NCBI GenBank assembly: GCA_015680685.1 | Contig: MNCI01008066.1 | Coordinates: forward strand, 121,070 to 155,212 | Length of the DNA stretch: 34,143 nucleotides | Source: Gnetum montanum | Lineage: Eukaryota > Streptophyta > Gnetopsida > Gnetales > Gnetaceae | Direction of reading: 5' to 3' | Shown here: one piece after another, positions 10,227 to 22,738 of the stretch | Numbering within the stretch: the first letter of the stretch is position 1 | How the letters are laid out: each line of letters starts with the position of its first letter | The notes under the pieces: model-generated | Seen by the model: the letters and a program-made list of their open reading frames with translations, nothing else | Databases searched by the model: none | Told to the model about the DNA's origin: nothing | Position numbers and translations under genes: made by a program

Positions 10227-11043
10227 TGATGATCTGTGATATCGCATCAGCCACGATATTGCATACGTGATATCGCGTCAACCCCTGCGATATGATGTAC
10301 ACAATATCATAGTTTGTTGCTAGTTCTATAAATAAGAGGTGGCTTTCCCTTGTTTCGGAATCGAGATCTAGACCCTTAGCTAAAATCTAGTAGTTTTACC
10401 ATTCCAGAGATAGAATAATTTCCATGTGCCCGTAGTAGGAGTCTCAAAGTGAACGGATCTTTATTCGAGAAAATTGTACTTGAGCACACATTTTTGTATG
10501 ACAATCAAGACAAACTTTCTGATAAACCTTGCAGCATATGGACTAAGCTAAATAGGATTTAAATTATTATTAAATGTTTAAATGATTTCCTAGATAATTA
10601 ATCTCTCTCAACCCTTGACTCTCCTAGTTAAGTGCATTCAGTACGACTGCTTTGAGCACGTGTGTAACGCTTGGTAACCCAGTAACGAGTAGCATTTGGT
10701 AATCCTAGTAGCATTGCACTGGTTCAAGGTGTGTGGCAAGTGAGAATGGATACTGGTGCTAGGATGATTAGAAGTTAGTTAGTGAATAGTTAATCACTTA
10801 GTCTCTTCACCCTTCCCTCTTAGCATAAGGTGTTAAAAAGATAAAAGACATAAAAATCACATACCTCAAACTTACTTAACCATACAATTGTGACAATACA
10901 AGTAAGTTTTGGAAGACAATGATTGATTAACCTTAAGTGTTCCATTAGGGTGCGTAAGCACTTAGTCCTTGGAGTTCGACTGGATCATGTGTGAGATGCT
11001 TATATTCGTATGGTTGAGTGTAAGGGTACCTTGCCACTCATCA
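10227..11043 (+). repeat. 3' LTR (817 bp)
   Basis: It is the direct partner of 4359-5172, with TGATGA and TCATCA ends. The decayed palindrome array is at 10235-10311, the TATA box TATAAATAAG at 10327-10336 and the GCTTGGTAACCCAGTA-type pair at 10669-10712. Differences from the 5' LTR are mostly transitions, plus a 5-base CTTCC insertion near 10812. The five bases after it are CAATC. Confidence 0.9.
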
Positions 11044-12639
11044 CAATCCAAATCTATATGTGGATCACCTAGCCTAGTGTTACCTTTTGATGTGGTTTTA
11101 TAAGTTTACTAATTTTTCCAAGTCCCCACCCAAGTGCAAGTCTTTAGGAGCTAGTTTCTAATTTCAGTGAGAAATCCCCTTCAGCACTTATAGTTTTTGG
11201 CATAAAGATCCATATTAAATTTTCAAGCCCTCATAAGTGTTCAGTAGCCTATTAAAATGGAATCTATGGTTTAGTCAAATATTTTTTTGGAGTTCAAGAT
11301 CGAAACATGTTGCATGTAAATCACTTGAGAAACCACCACTTATGCCAATGGGTTGGAGATGATAAGCCTAAACTTATGATTCTTTACCAAATTGATCAAA
11401 TTTAGTTTTTAACTTCATGATTATAGACTTGGTAATCTCAATCCTAAGAAAATAGAGTGTATAGTGATTAGGATCAAGGTAGATATTTCTAAAATCTCTA
11501 TAAAACTTATAGCTTAGTACACCATTTCTATGGTATTTTATGCTTCTATAAATATATATGTATCTCTAGTATATATGTAATATGATTCTATAGTATATAT
11601 GTAACATGATACAATATCCTCAAAAGTGGAGCTTAGTTAAATCATGATTAATCATCAAGTAGCATAATCCCTTTGAAATTTGCCCACTTTTTAATATGTA
11701 GAAATGTAGATAGACATCATTTGCATAGATGGAAGCCATGTGGGTAGTCATTAAATGAGTCATTAGGTGATCATGAAAGAAAACTATTGTGTTCATGAAG
11801 AAATAATACATCACAAGAATGATCTATAAGGAAAATTATTAGTTACTCCCAATCATTAATGGACATATTTTGATTTTACTTAGACTTTTTGAAATAAGTC
11901 GTTGATACATAAGATTCGATTTGTATCTACCCCACCAAATGTCCTTTAAAATTGTTATATCAAAGTGCCAAAAATGTGCATACAATTTTCACTTAATCAA
12001 CAACATCATTTTTAGAGTTGCCTAGCAAATTACACATGCTAATTTCTTTTATTTTTATTTACTATCATCTATTTTTATTATAATTATAAAAAAATCATAG
12101 CATAACATAACCAATCCATAATGTAGAAAATACTTGATCATACCACTAGTGTGTAGTTGACTCTAGTTCCTTCCTTTGAGGGAAATCATTCAAGCATTTA
12201 ATATTTAATTAGTGTATTAGCATTCATTGGTTGCATGTCCAATCAAATGAACCTTGTTTCAAGAGTGACAATCCTCTATATATGGTTTGTGAAGTCCATC
12301 ATTAAGTGAATGGGATTGATGACACTTAGTCTTATCTAATTGACTCATAAGTTGCATAGTGCAAGATTTGTGTAACTACCTAAGAAACATTTCATCAAGA
12401 CCATGTATCATAACCTACCTAGTGTCATTAAGGTGGAAATCTCTACTCATGTAATTACAAATGATTATATGGGAGTAGAAGTGAATACAATTACTATCAT
12501 TATGGGAACCTATTTATAATTGCAGGTGAGGACCCTCAATTCTTTGCTTAAGTATTTGATAGAGCCATAGATTGATGGATAGCAATTATGAAAATAACTA
12601 CTACTGTATCACTAGATGAACTCTAGAGTTTCTCCACTT
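11044..12639. other. Unassigned AT-rich sequence
   Basis: I recognise no domain or repeat partner. The stretch contains a near-duplicated TAGTATATATGTAA motif (11568-11606) and an (AT)n run near 12667-12682. The part near 12400-12639 could be the eroded 3' portion of the adjacent LINE, but I could not follow the alignment. A short reverse frame at 11620-11814 has no visible domain. Confidence 0.4.
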
Positions 12640-13420
12640 TGTAGTGCTTCTTTTCTTTTATACTATGAATATATATATATATGCTCTAACATGTAACAAA
12701 AAGCATATACTAAATGATACCATATTGTATTTTTTAGTCAAGTCATTCATAATAATGATAAATAAATAATAACTTAGAGTAGACCCTTGTAGTAGGCCTA
12801 CCTTAATAGGAAATCCATAGTGTTCTTACAAATAATCCAAACTTGAGTTGTAGCTCCATCATACATCTTGAGTAACCTTGTTGTATTTAATAGAAACATC
12901 TTTCATCTTTAAAACCCACCAAATGATCTCACTAGAAACTTTATAAAGTTTCTTTAAATCAATAAAATCATATGTAAATTCTTCTTTTTACATCTGAATT
13001 TATCTATTAGTTATCTTAGCAAGTAAACAACTTTCATAATTGATCTTCCAAACATAAAACCAAACTAATTGTCAAAAATTATTGATTTTTGTCTTAAGTG
13101 TTGTTATATAACATTTTTCAATAACTTCAAGATGTAACTCATAAGTTTGATTTCTTTATAGTTCTTGCAATTTTAATTTTTCTCTCTTTTATATTGGTAC
13201 TACTATACTTCTCCTCTAGTCATTTGGATTTTCACCTTCTTCATGAATCTTGTTAATTAAATTTTTAACCAATTAATATCTATCTCCCATAGACTTTCAA
13301 ACTTTTCCAAGAATAAAATTAGTCTTATTACATCACTATTTTTCTTCATTAGAGTTTTATTTACTTTAAAGGCATATATGAAATTTAAATTGAAAAATAA
13401 ATTTACTTACATGAACTAAG
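12640..13420 (-). pseudogene. RTE-type LINE reverse transcriptase fragment
   Basis: Read on the reverse strand with several frameshifts, ordered blocks of a plant RTE-clade reverse transcriptase are visible: WLT-like linker and NPND*RRSIVVPI (about 13220-13200), NYKEIKLMSYILKL (about 13165-13120), FGFMFGRS (13064-13042), KKKNLHM (12989-12969), GATTQVW, and TLSYYLFIIIMNDLTK (12782-12735). The region following the YLF block, where the FADD catalytic motif should be, is too eroded to read. Stops replace several conserved codons. No endonuclease was found upstream and no poly-A tail is clear, so this is a piece of a dead insertion. Confidence 0.75.
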
Positions 13421-13861
13421 ATCCTCTTTGATTTATCACCACATAAATTTTATAATTTCTTTTATAGAATTTTTTAATCCATAACTCAAAGTTACCCACT
13501 AGAATCAAGCCTATGATATGAGTTTTCTATGATAAGACTCTTACCTATATTTAGTTCTATACAAGTGAAGATTATTAGAATATGAAAACCATAAAATAGA
13601 GCATAGAATAAACCAGAAAGTGGCTAGATATTCTATTCATGGGATTTAATGATTCTCTAGCCAATCTTATTTTTTGGTAGATTTAATTTTTCTCTCTTCA
13701 ATTTTTCTTTAGTTGATTCAATTTCTCTAGAATTTCCCTATGGGGTCTACTAAATTACCTTTAATTTCTTTGACTAATGCCAAAATTTTTGCTTCTATTG
13801 ATGTAAAATTTTTTGTTAATTATAAAAATGTAGATTTATAAGTTCATGAAAAAAACTTGAG
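13421..13861. other. Unassigned AT-rich sequence
   Basis: No confident homology was found. Part of it may be the eroded 5' continuation of the adjacent reverse-strand LINE (connector before the reverse transcriptase), and the right part may be a leader before the gag at 13862. Neither can be shown by eye. Confidence 0.35.
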
Positions 13862-15045
13862 ATGTCTTCTTCTAGTAATGTTAATGCAACTAGGACATCT
13901 AATGTTATTTTCCTTGATGATATATAGGAGTCATTGGTAGGTGATCTTACATCATAATATGTGTTCGTTCAAATTTTGGGTTACATACTTTGTAATTGAA
14001 GTTTTACTTTAGTTACAAGATGTGATGCAAAAACATGATATTCAAGTTATTCATGCTAGGTATTTTTCTTGATTTTTTTATTACTTATTGTGCTACATAC
14101 TACTTCAATGCTATAGTGTGCTCTAGATATAAGGTTATTTATACATAATCAAGTAATATTGATCATTCATAATTAGACTCTAGATTTTGATATTGAATTA
14201 GAAGAATATCTAAAGTTCCATGTTTTGTTGAGTTTTTTATGTTATTTTAGAAAGTTGAGCAATAGATTGTTAGTCTTCTTAGTTCCATTAAGCATATAGA
14301 ATATATTTCCATATTAATTGGTTTTCATAGGCTTTTGTTTTTTGATTTTTTTTGTTAAAATCAATCTTCTTAACTATAAAAAAGAATTGGTATTATAAGT
14401 AGGAAAAAGACTTATATTTAGATAATCATATATTATAAGCTTCCTAATTCTTGAAACTACTATCATTACAAAGGAAATTTGTTTAATGATTGTCCTTTTC
14501 TACTCAAGAACATAGATGCTGAGAAAAAGAAAAATTGTGTTGAAGTTAAGGATAAGAAAAAATAATAGAAAGTTAAAGATACCAAAAATCAAGTGACTAT
14601 CAATGATGAGAATGATAAAATGATAAGGAAGAAACTAGAGAAGATAGAAGCTTATGTGCATATAGCTTTGCATCTATTTTCTTTATCTAGTACTATTGGT
14701 CAATGCTTGTGTCCATTATTTAGAGGAAGTATTGATTCATCCATATAGATAACTTGTAAAGAAAATTCTTTCTCATTTGATGATAATACTATTAACTCAA
14801 AGATTAAACCTTATATTAAGAAGTATATTAATGCTAGCTACAAAGAATATTGACAAAATATTAATTATGATGGACAATTTGTGTTGTCAATTTCTATTGG
14901 ATCTTTGTCTCCTACAAAAGTTGGTATTTTTCCAAATCTTTCTATTGTTACCTCAAATTTTTTTGATATTTTAAGTTCAAGCATAGATGTTAAAAGTGAT
15001 GTAACTATTGTTAGAACTGGGATCATTCTCCATATTAGTAATTAA
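13862..15045 (+). pseudogene. Degenerate retrotransposon gag with damaged zinc knuckle
   Basis: It starts with an ATG followed by a Ser/Asn/Thr-rich peptide (MSSSSNVNATRTSN). The middle is broken. Near 14450-14493 the frame reads YYHYKGNLFNDCP, which looks like a CCHC knuckle in which the first two cysteines are lost. After it comes a Lys/Glu-rich stretch, and one frame continues to 15045 with only four stops in about 185 codons, too few for random AT-rich DNA. The product downstream of the knuckle (SISIGSLSPTKVGIFPNLS) is not recognised. No LTR pair could be assigned. It may be the core of an old copia- or gypsy-type element. Confidence 0.5.
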
Positions 15046-16657
15046 TTTTCTTTTCTTGATTTTTCAAAGAATTATGTTAATTCTCAGTTTCTATAGCTAA
15101 GTAGACATCCCTAAAATTAGAAAGTGTTTTACTTTCTGTGTTATGTTTTAATTTGCTACTCAATGTTAAACATATGATATAGTTTGAATTTTTTTACTTA
15201 TTAGTCATTGGTATGGATAGCTATTTACTATTAAATCTTATATTCTCTTAATAAGTTAAAATTACAAAAGCATTAGATACATGTTCTATTATTTATTTTG
15301 TAAAACTTTGCTAATGTACTTCATCTATTTGTACCAATACATCACATCTGTATACTAGTTGCCAATAACATCCTTGAAATATCTACCATAGGGTTCATTT
15401 TGAGCCATCTTTGTATTCTTTTTTGTTTCTTCTTCTAGTATTTCTAGCTAAAATATTATTATCTAATGAGGAAAACACCCAACCCATATGTCATCCTCAA
15501 TGGAATGCTTTGTGTAATTCTTATTTAGTGTTTTGAAGAAATAAAAGATCTAGAACATTGCCTACACATTTTATTCAAATAAGAAAAGAAAATTATTAGT
15601 GCAATAATATCAGAGATTGAAAAAATACATGTGGAAATGAAAGATGTCCACTTACCTTTTTCAAATTCAAAAAATGATACAGAAGTTCTAACTACCTTAC
15701 CAAAGCAATCAAAAGAGGAAAAGATAATTCAAGACAAGAAAAAACTACTAAGGTTCGGAACCAACAAATAGAATCTCAACCAAGGAGGATAAAATAAAAA
15801 AAAATTGAGAAAGTTTCCATAACCATTAAAGATTGGTTAAATTTAAAGACAAGCTACAAAAACTCCAAGGTGCATCCTAAAGAAGGGACTATTGGTTCAA
15901 GTATGCACTTTGGAAACTCTTACCCCACCCATTCTAAAATGCCCATGTTTCATATTAGAAGTAAGACAAAGAAACAAATTTAACAAGCTCAAATTCAAGG
16001 TAACAGAAGACCATATCTACATATAAAAATATAGTAAAAATACATAGGAAAAACTCAAATCTCAAGAGAAGACAAAGATCTAGTGAAGCCAAAATAGATT
16101 TTTTTCTAAAATAGGAACCAAAGCCATGTAATTTATAGTTGAATTATTATGCCACATAAAAAATATAGGATATTAGATTATTTTTACTTTTATTAAAAGA
16201 TTGATGAGCATATGTAATTATGAAATGACAATAATCTCTCATGTCTCTTAAATTTCTAGCCTAGGTTTCCATAAAATAGGCTTCTCCAATTATATTCTAT
16301 TATGGCCCCATCATTTGGCTATAAATGTGTGGGAAAATCATGTTTGTAAGTGAATAAATTGATGTCATTGAGGCAAATTAATGCTAAAGAAAGAAGATTA
16401 AAGTTATTATAGAGTTTTCTCTATTTATCTTATTACTTTGCACTATTTTCAATTTATCATCAATTATCATTCATTAAATTTTAGACATCAATCCTCACAT
16501 TATCAATTTTACAATTTATCCCATACTTCCATAACCTATTTATCATCTACAATTCCATTTACAAGCTCATAATTTATCCTATTATAAGTTCATTCATCAT
16601 CAATTCATCATATTCACCAATTCTTATTGATTAAAGAAGTTGAGTGATGACATTTAA
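15046..16657. other. Unassigned; possible remains of an element end
   Basis: An A-rich part (15590-16100) can be read forward as a Lys/Gln-rich peptide with few stops, but no domain is recognised. The part 16130-16657 has LTR-like character: a TATA-like CTATAAATGTG near 16318 and then T/C-rich sequence up to the start of the next LTR. No partner copy was found in the window. Confidence 0.3.
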
Positions 16658-17241
16658 TGTAATGATGCTGCATTGATGTTATCTAGCATCCCAAGAAATT
16701 TCCTTATATCCAATGGACCTAGAGTAGAAGACCTAGGGACTAGACCTTTAAGTGATCATGAAAACCACTTCAATAACTTAGAAGGGATCATGCATCACAT
16801 CAACATCTTAGATATTGAGTATACACCTCTAAGAGAATATCTATGACTCCAAATGAGGACTAGAAAAAGGTAGACAAACAACTATATATAGATCATCAGT
16901 AGGAGGATGATAATGTATCTATAAAAAATGCCTCATCCCTAGACCCCTCACAATTTAGTACAAGGTTTGGCATGACATCATACCTAGACTATCCAATCTA
17001 GGCCACCTACATATCTATTAGCATTATAGAATTAGCCTAATGTAGTTCTACAAGCATGAGGGTAAGATGAGGAAGACTAAGGAGGGGATAACAGGGTGGA
17101 GTTCTATTACTGCTTGGAACTACCCAGATGGAATGAATTTTCTAATACTTAACTATCACACATGGATACCTAAGAATATTTCATGATACTTAAACCATGG
17201 GGAGGAACTAGAGGAACCTCTACCTTGAGATCTCTCTTACA
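16658..17241 (-). repeat. 3' LTR (left copy, reverse orientation)
   Basis: It shares with 22253-22738 long blocks such as TCCAATGGACCTAGG-like (16710 region), the block around CATCAACATCTTAGATATT (16797-16817), and a closing CTCTCTTACA. At 584 bp it is about 100 bp longer than its partner because of an extra segment around 16880-17080. A purine-rich stretch on the reverse strand next to its outer start (17242-17257) could be the polypurine tract. Confidence 0.7.
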
Positions 17242-20200
17242 ATCCTTTCTTACACAAAAGAAGCAACATCCTCAAAGTGAAGCCAAGGATAAGCTTTGAG
17301 AGTACACTTCTTATATAGGTTTAGACTACATTAAATGTGGGAAGTCACTCAACTCAAATGATACCAGGTTTAGAGAAAGGTACCAACTCCAAGGCTTGAT
17401 ACATCCTCTTAATCATGTCTTTGCATGAAATGTAAAGAGCACTTGGTGAAACCCAAAAACCCAACCCTAGTTTGTGATTAGAGGAATCAAGCTAACCCAA
17501 AGGATCATAGTCTCTAAGGTGTTCTTTAGATTTATTTCTTTATTAATTCTAAGAGAATTTTCCTACTAAATAGTTCCATATCTACACAAGAGAATATGCT
17601 TCTCATAAGTTCATCTAAGTCCCTTTTGAATGGCTTCTTAGCATCCATCAATCCTTAGATGTTTGTTTATCAAATTGAAAGCTTACCTAGATTCATTTTC
17701 AGCCATGGTGATTAACTTGTAAGATCATTTTTTGAAGAGGACCTAATCCAAGGGAGCCATGTCTTAACAAGTAACTCAAGCTTACTAGAATCCCAAGTTC
17801 TATATTTTGCTTCAAGATCCAAGGGGTCTCACTAGTTCAATCAAATATGCATTGAATAGTTGTGCATACATAATAATCTCTATTCTTTTTTTATTTACAT
17901 TAATGTTAGTATGAAGGAGGCTTAAGAAAAGTCCTCCCTTCAAAAGACATTCAAAGGTAGATAAATTTATTCTAACTTTTTTGTGCACAGGTAATTCAAT
18001 ATCCCAAATCATTCTATCATTAAGGAACAAGATACCCTTATATTCAAGGTAAATGGAGAAGATCCAAAATTTTCTTGAAAACCATTCTAGGATGTAATCA
18101 AGGCATCCCAAATACTTACTACCATTTAAAGTCATTGAGTATGCTTTTCTCGCTTGAATTCTAGAGCAATTTAAGAACATCCAGGGAAACCATCCCTAAG
18201 ACAGTTCTCTTCCCACCTTCTCCATTACAACCTCTGTATCTCATCTAAAGGGTTATCTATAGTTACCATTTATAGCATGATCTTCTTACCATAAGAGATG
18301 GGACAAGAACTATTGAAAGCTTACATTAAGGAGATGCATGTTGAATTCCTTCAAGGATAAACTTTGTTACATATCTTTAGGTAATGTTCAAGTTTCCACA
18401 ATCTACCTTTCTTACCATGATGAGAACATTGAAACACCCAAAATAATCATACCAATTTTGTATTTCTACCCAATTGGAGGGATTTTCATTATGGGGTTCC
18501 TTCTCAAAGTGATTACACCAACTAGTCTACATCATAGTCATCATACAGGCTAAGGAAGGCCACCAAGCCAAGTTAGTCACACTGCATAACCATAATCTAT
18601 TTTGGGAAGACATGGATTCATAGGTTTGACCAAACATTCTATTCAACATCAAGGATTAACTAAAATATGACAAAGTTCTGATCACCTAAACTATCACACG
18701 AAAGAGTTATATTTCATCATAGAAAACATACTTTATTAATTCATGATACCCAAGCTTATATAACTAAAACATTTGTGGTGGACAAGGCATCATCACTATC
18801 TATTATATTATCATAAATGATACAAAATTAATAGTGTCATCTATTCATAATTTTTCCATCAGAGGACTAGATTCTCAAGAAATTTTTGGAATCATTGAAA
18901 AGCCATAACCATCACCAATCATCTAGCCACTACAACATACTATCCATTCCTAAGAGGTTTTCAATAAGTAGGTTTATCAAGGAACCAATTATACAAGTCC
19001 ATCTTAAAGAAATTTTAACAGATTACACCTTGCTTAAAATTTATTAAGAAGAACAAGTATACTTTAACCATTATACTTACAAAGGAATTCATGCATTCAA
19101 GTATTGTAATAACACATTGTCTTTGTTATGAATCCCAAGAATTCTAGCACTTAGGACCAATGTTTAAAATAGATCCCAAATATAATTTGATTCAAAAAAT
19201 ATAGAGGAATAACTATCTAAACTCAATCAAATGATGATCTATCAATAATTGAGGAATTTTCTCATGAGAAAAAAATAGGCCATGCCATCAGGCTAGAGAG
19301 GCAATTGTGAATATAAAACACTATTAAGAATAGCACACCTATACATATGTGTGCATGAAACATCTAACATTAAAAAGAGAAAAGAGATCATATACCATAA
19401 CTAGAATTCAGTCAAAAATCCAAAGTCATGAGGGCTCTAGATTAAACACTCAACCTATGTGTGGGGAACAACCAAGTAGGACCTTCAAGGAAAGCCAACA
19501 ATTAGAAGAACTATAGTTTCATTTGTGCAAGGGAGTACCACCATTCCATGGCCTATAGCACTACCACATTATCTACATCAAGAAGGAGCCTAGGAATTAA
19601 AGTAAAAGACTTACATCGACACCAAGGTTAGTCACAAAGCCAACATTCAAGAACCTACTATTTCTTCTGTCATTACATTACCTTGCCGAGATCCATGAAC
19701 ATGAAGAACCACCTGCTATCATGGTTATGGTAAATGTACAAATAAATTGAAATCTTGATATGGTCCATCACCATTCAAAACTAGAGAAGATTACTGCAAA
19801 TCATAAGACCCTAAAGAGAAAGTCCAAGATTTGATTATCCCACTAAAATAGCCACAATCTCTAGAATATATTATAACCACAATGTAGAATTAGTCATAGA
19901 GTTTTAGAAGGTCTCATATTAGAGGATAAAGATAGACTAGAATTAATAAAAAATGTGCCAACCATAAGAGAGAATCTAGCTACATAGAATACATGATTCA
20001 TTGAACTTGGCCTTATCACAAGGTATAAAACATGCCTATAACAAGAGAATACAAAATCCCATAAGGTCATCAAAAAACTAATGCTGCTTAATATATGATC
20101 ATAATAAAGAAGCTACCTAGGCCTAGGAGGCTAAAGGGTGTACTATTGGAGCCCATCCTAAGATTAAGGTTTTAGGCTATTAGGAGTAAAACCCAAATTA

Positions 20201-22235
20201 CATAATCCTAATTTAAAAATCTATCTTTGCATACATACTACTAACTAAAACATTGAGGTCACTAAAATATACCATTGAAACTAGTGAAGTGGAATGCAAA
20301 TAAAACAGATAAATAATGTAAAAGTGCCATTTTAAGATCTATTACCTATCATAGTGAGATCTCAATGCATTAGCCACTACTAGGCCATCAGTATCTAGCA
20401 TGGCCAAGGATATTGTTCTATGCCATCTACTCACCCAAATATTTGAAGGGATTTAGAACTAACCATAATCCTTTGTAAGTGTCCACCCAAACCACTGGGA
20501 GATAAAAAAATCATGATGCACCAGCTTTTCTATTATGGCATATTTACTAATAAATCCACAACCTAATGTCAAGAATTTAAGGCCAAGTAACTAATTCATT
20601 GAAATCTCAAGAGCACTTATCTTCCCCATAGACATAATGCTCATAAAATTCATTAAGGTCCATACTTTCTCAACCTCTTTTTACCTATGATACCTGTAGG
20701 GCTAAGATAGTAGCTTAGAAACAAAAGAGTTAAGAAGGCTCATGCAAAGCACACTAGCCATATAATGCATCCACCAACCATGTTTGAAACAAATGAAGAT
20801 ATAACAATCTCAAAATGCCTCAAAGAGCAAGAGCTTAGCTACATGCATAGAGATTAATCATGTAAAAAATATGTGAGAAATTTAGATACACTTACATAAA
20901 AGAAATAAGCATGAGGTGTGCTATTAGGTATGAACTAGAATACTTTCAAAACTACAATGATAAATAACCAACAAAGGTGCTTAGCCACTGATACTAGTTC
21001 TTAACTAGGACTAAGGTCTTCACAAAACTACGAGAGGGCATAGGCACAAAAAATCATAATCTCATTCAATAATAGGTAGAGGGAGATTTAGTTCTAGCCA
21101 ACAATAATTATTAACAACAAGATGTTTTAATAAGCATTACTAAAACCATCATCAAAGTGGATGAAACCTTTGAAGAAGAAACTTAATAAGAGAGGTGACA
21201 TCTCAAAATAGAACAAAATCAGAAACAACCTATCCTAAGAGGTTTTGAAAAAAATTGATCAATATAAAAATATCTTAAGATAGATGTCAAAATTTGAGGG
21301 AGTGATGTCATAAAGCCCAAGGAAAAATACATCCAAGCCTTAATGAGGAAATGTAACACCAAATTACCCACAATAAGGGTAACTAAACCTAAAGCACATG
21401 AAGATATTAAAGCAAGGACCATACCAAAATTAGTCTTGGAGAAGTGCATAAGGCCTCACAACACACCTTCATCAATCATTCCAATAGTAAGTTGTAGCCA
21501 TCCACAAAGACTCATTTGATCTATAGGGAACACAAAACCAAGTAATAGTGAATGAGAGTCGAAGCAAGAGGGATGTGAATGAGAGACTTAAGATGCAACA
21601 AAAGACATGTTCAAAAACTAGACAAATAAATAATTACAAACACAGATGTATAATAATTTTCCAGTGATGGTATTTTTTCATCTAGACTAAGGCTCACTAA
21701 GACCACATGTTTGAAGGCTTTCCATCTTTAGGCACCTAGGAAAAATCATGGCCTAGTATGTAAATCTTGAACTTATTATATTTGAGATAAGTGGGGGTGC
21801 ATAAATATTGCATCTTGCACATTCCAAATAATGCCATCACAAGACATGTCATATGCATGAAGACTGAAGTGGAGACTAGGTCTAATTCATCCCAAATGAA
21901 TGAAAAAAGACCAAAGATGAAAATCTTCTTGAACAACATTTCATGTGCTACCAATAAAAATTCCACTAGCTACATCAATGGATGAAAGCCCATCAATGTA
22001 ACCATATCTATCCACAATCATGTCCATATCACATAGGTTGCAAGCATCAAAGTAATGGCTTCATAATGAAAAGTTTATAGGGCACTTACGATAATAGCAA
22101 TCCATTGGTAAGTATAAGAGGTAAAACTAATATGATTCAATATGAGCAATGATATCCAACTGAAATACCCATAGATAAGAAACCTTAAGGCTATGTAACC
22201 TGTAAGGAGATCACACTTGTTATAACACATCAAAG
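17242..22235. other. Interior of the tRNA-Met-primed element, coding not recognised
   Basis: The forward strand is conspicuously rich in A and C and poor in G. Reverse-strand frames such as 17812-18180, 21219-21449 and 21736-21966 are open but show no motif of gag, protease, integrase or reverse transcriptase. Sequence next to the PBS read on the reverse strand (21740-22100) gives a fairly open peptide that I cannot assign. A perfect 12-bp palindrome occurs at 20116-20127 and is probably chance. Confidence 0.4.
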
Positions 22236-22250
22236 GTCTCTTTGATACCA
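22236..22250 (-). other. Primer binding site, initiator tRNA-Met type
   Basis: On the reverse strand it reads TGGTATCAAAGAGAC, which agrees with the usual TGGTATCAGAGC at all but one or two positions. It sits two bases inside the LTR terminus and fixes the element's orientation. Confidence 0.7.
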
Positions 22251-22252
22251 TC

Positions 22253-22738
22253 TATAATGATGTTTCCACAATGTTTTCTAGCATCCTAAGGAATTTTCTT
22301 AGATCCAATGGACCTAGGATAGAAAACCTAGAGACTATGCCTTTGAGCAAGTAGGAAAATCACTTTAATAACTTAGAAGGGACTATGCAACATATCAACA
22401 TCTTAGATATTAAGTATATGCCTCTAGAAGAACATCTATGACTCTGAATAATGAATAGTAAAAAGTACATAAAAAACCATGTAGACATCATTGGGTAAAG
22501 CCCTATTGCTACTTAGAACATGAGATTTGAACATGGGGTGAAGTCTTGTTGTAGGTGGTGAAGCCCTATTCATAGAGGGAACATCATGGGGTCAAGCCTT
22601 ATTGTTTCTTGGATCCACCAAGCTAGAATGTGTTTTCTAACACTTAAGTGCCATGCATGAACACCTCATATTGTTTTTTATAGTTCCTAAACCATGGAAA
22701 GGAATAAGAGGAACCTCTTCCTCAAGAACTCTCTTACA
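22253..22738 (-). repeat. 5' LTR (right copy, reverse orientation)
   Basis: Partner of 16658-17241, bordered on its inner side by the PBS. It ends with CTCTTACA on the forward strand, so it starts TGTAAGAG on its own strand. The two LTRs differ greatly by substitutions and one large gap, so the insertion is old. Confidence 0.7.

Larger units (their letters stand above)
4359..11043 (+). mobile_element. Non-autonomous Ty3/gypsy LTR element with gag and protease only
   Basis: Two similar LTRs (4359-5172 and 10227-11043) bound an interior of 5054 bp with a tRNA-Asp PBS, a gag in one frame, a protease in another frame, and a polypurine tract directly before the 3' LTR. Between the end of the protease frame (8396) and the tract (10213) there is about 1.8 kb with no reverse transcriptase, RNase H or integrase motif in either strand that I can see. 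This matches the published class of plant elements that keep LTRs and gag but lack pol (TR-GAG), here with protease too. Over the first 300 bp or so past the TATA box the LTRs differ at about 7% of sites by eye, so the insertion is old. Flanking pentamers AAATA (left) and CAATC (right) agree at only three positions, so a target duplication is not confirmed. Confidence 0.85.
16658..22738 (-). mobile_element. Old LTR retrotransposon with tRNA-Met-type PBS, interior unrecognised
   Basis: Direct repeats at 16658-17241 and 22253-22738 behave as LTRs. On the reverse strand each begins TGTAAGAGAG. Next to the right-hand copy, on its inner side, lies a sequence that reads TGGTATCAAAGAGAC on the reverse strand, the initiator tRNA-Met complement. 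This sets the orientation: 5' LTR on the right, 3' LTR on the left. The 5 kb interior shows no gag or pol block that I can name. The flanking pentamers TTTAA and TTCAT do not give a clear target duplication. The element may be non-autonomous or simply too decayed. Confidence 0.7.

Noticed and set aside
4354-11048. Target-site duplication for the complete element
   Set aside because: The flanking pentamers AAATA and CAATC share only three positions. I do not claim a duplication; rearrangement or decay is possible.
11044-11400. Continuation of the truncated upstream element after the complete one
   Set aside because: A weak likeness (CTATAT..TGG..CACCTAGC) to the protease region was noticed, but it could not be extended and the order does not fit well enough to claim.
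12665-12682. (AT)n run as a promoter
   Set aside because: Simple microsatellite inside the eroded LINE region; no gene follows it.
16130-16657. Full LTR adjoining the element at 16658
   Set aside because: It has a TATA-like site and LTR-like texture, but no second copy, PBS or polypurine tract could be matched, so it is only mentioned as possible.
17812-18180. 122-codon reverse-strand open frame as a gene
   Set aside because: It is open but has no recognised domain and lies in the eroded interior of an LTR element. Stop-poor frames of this size can occur by chance in skewed sequence.
20116-20127. 12-bp perfect palindrome CCTAGGCCTAGG
   Set aside because: Isolated, with no repeat, promoter or second copy nearby; likely chance.
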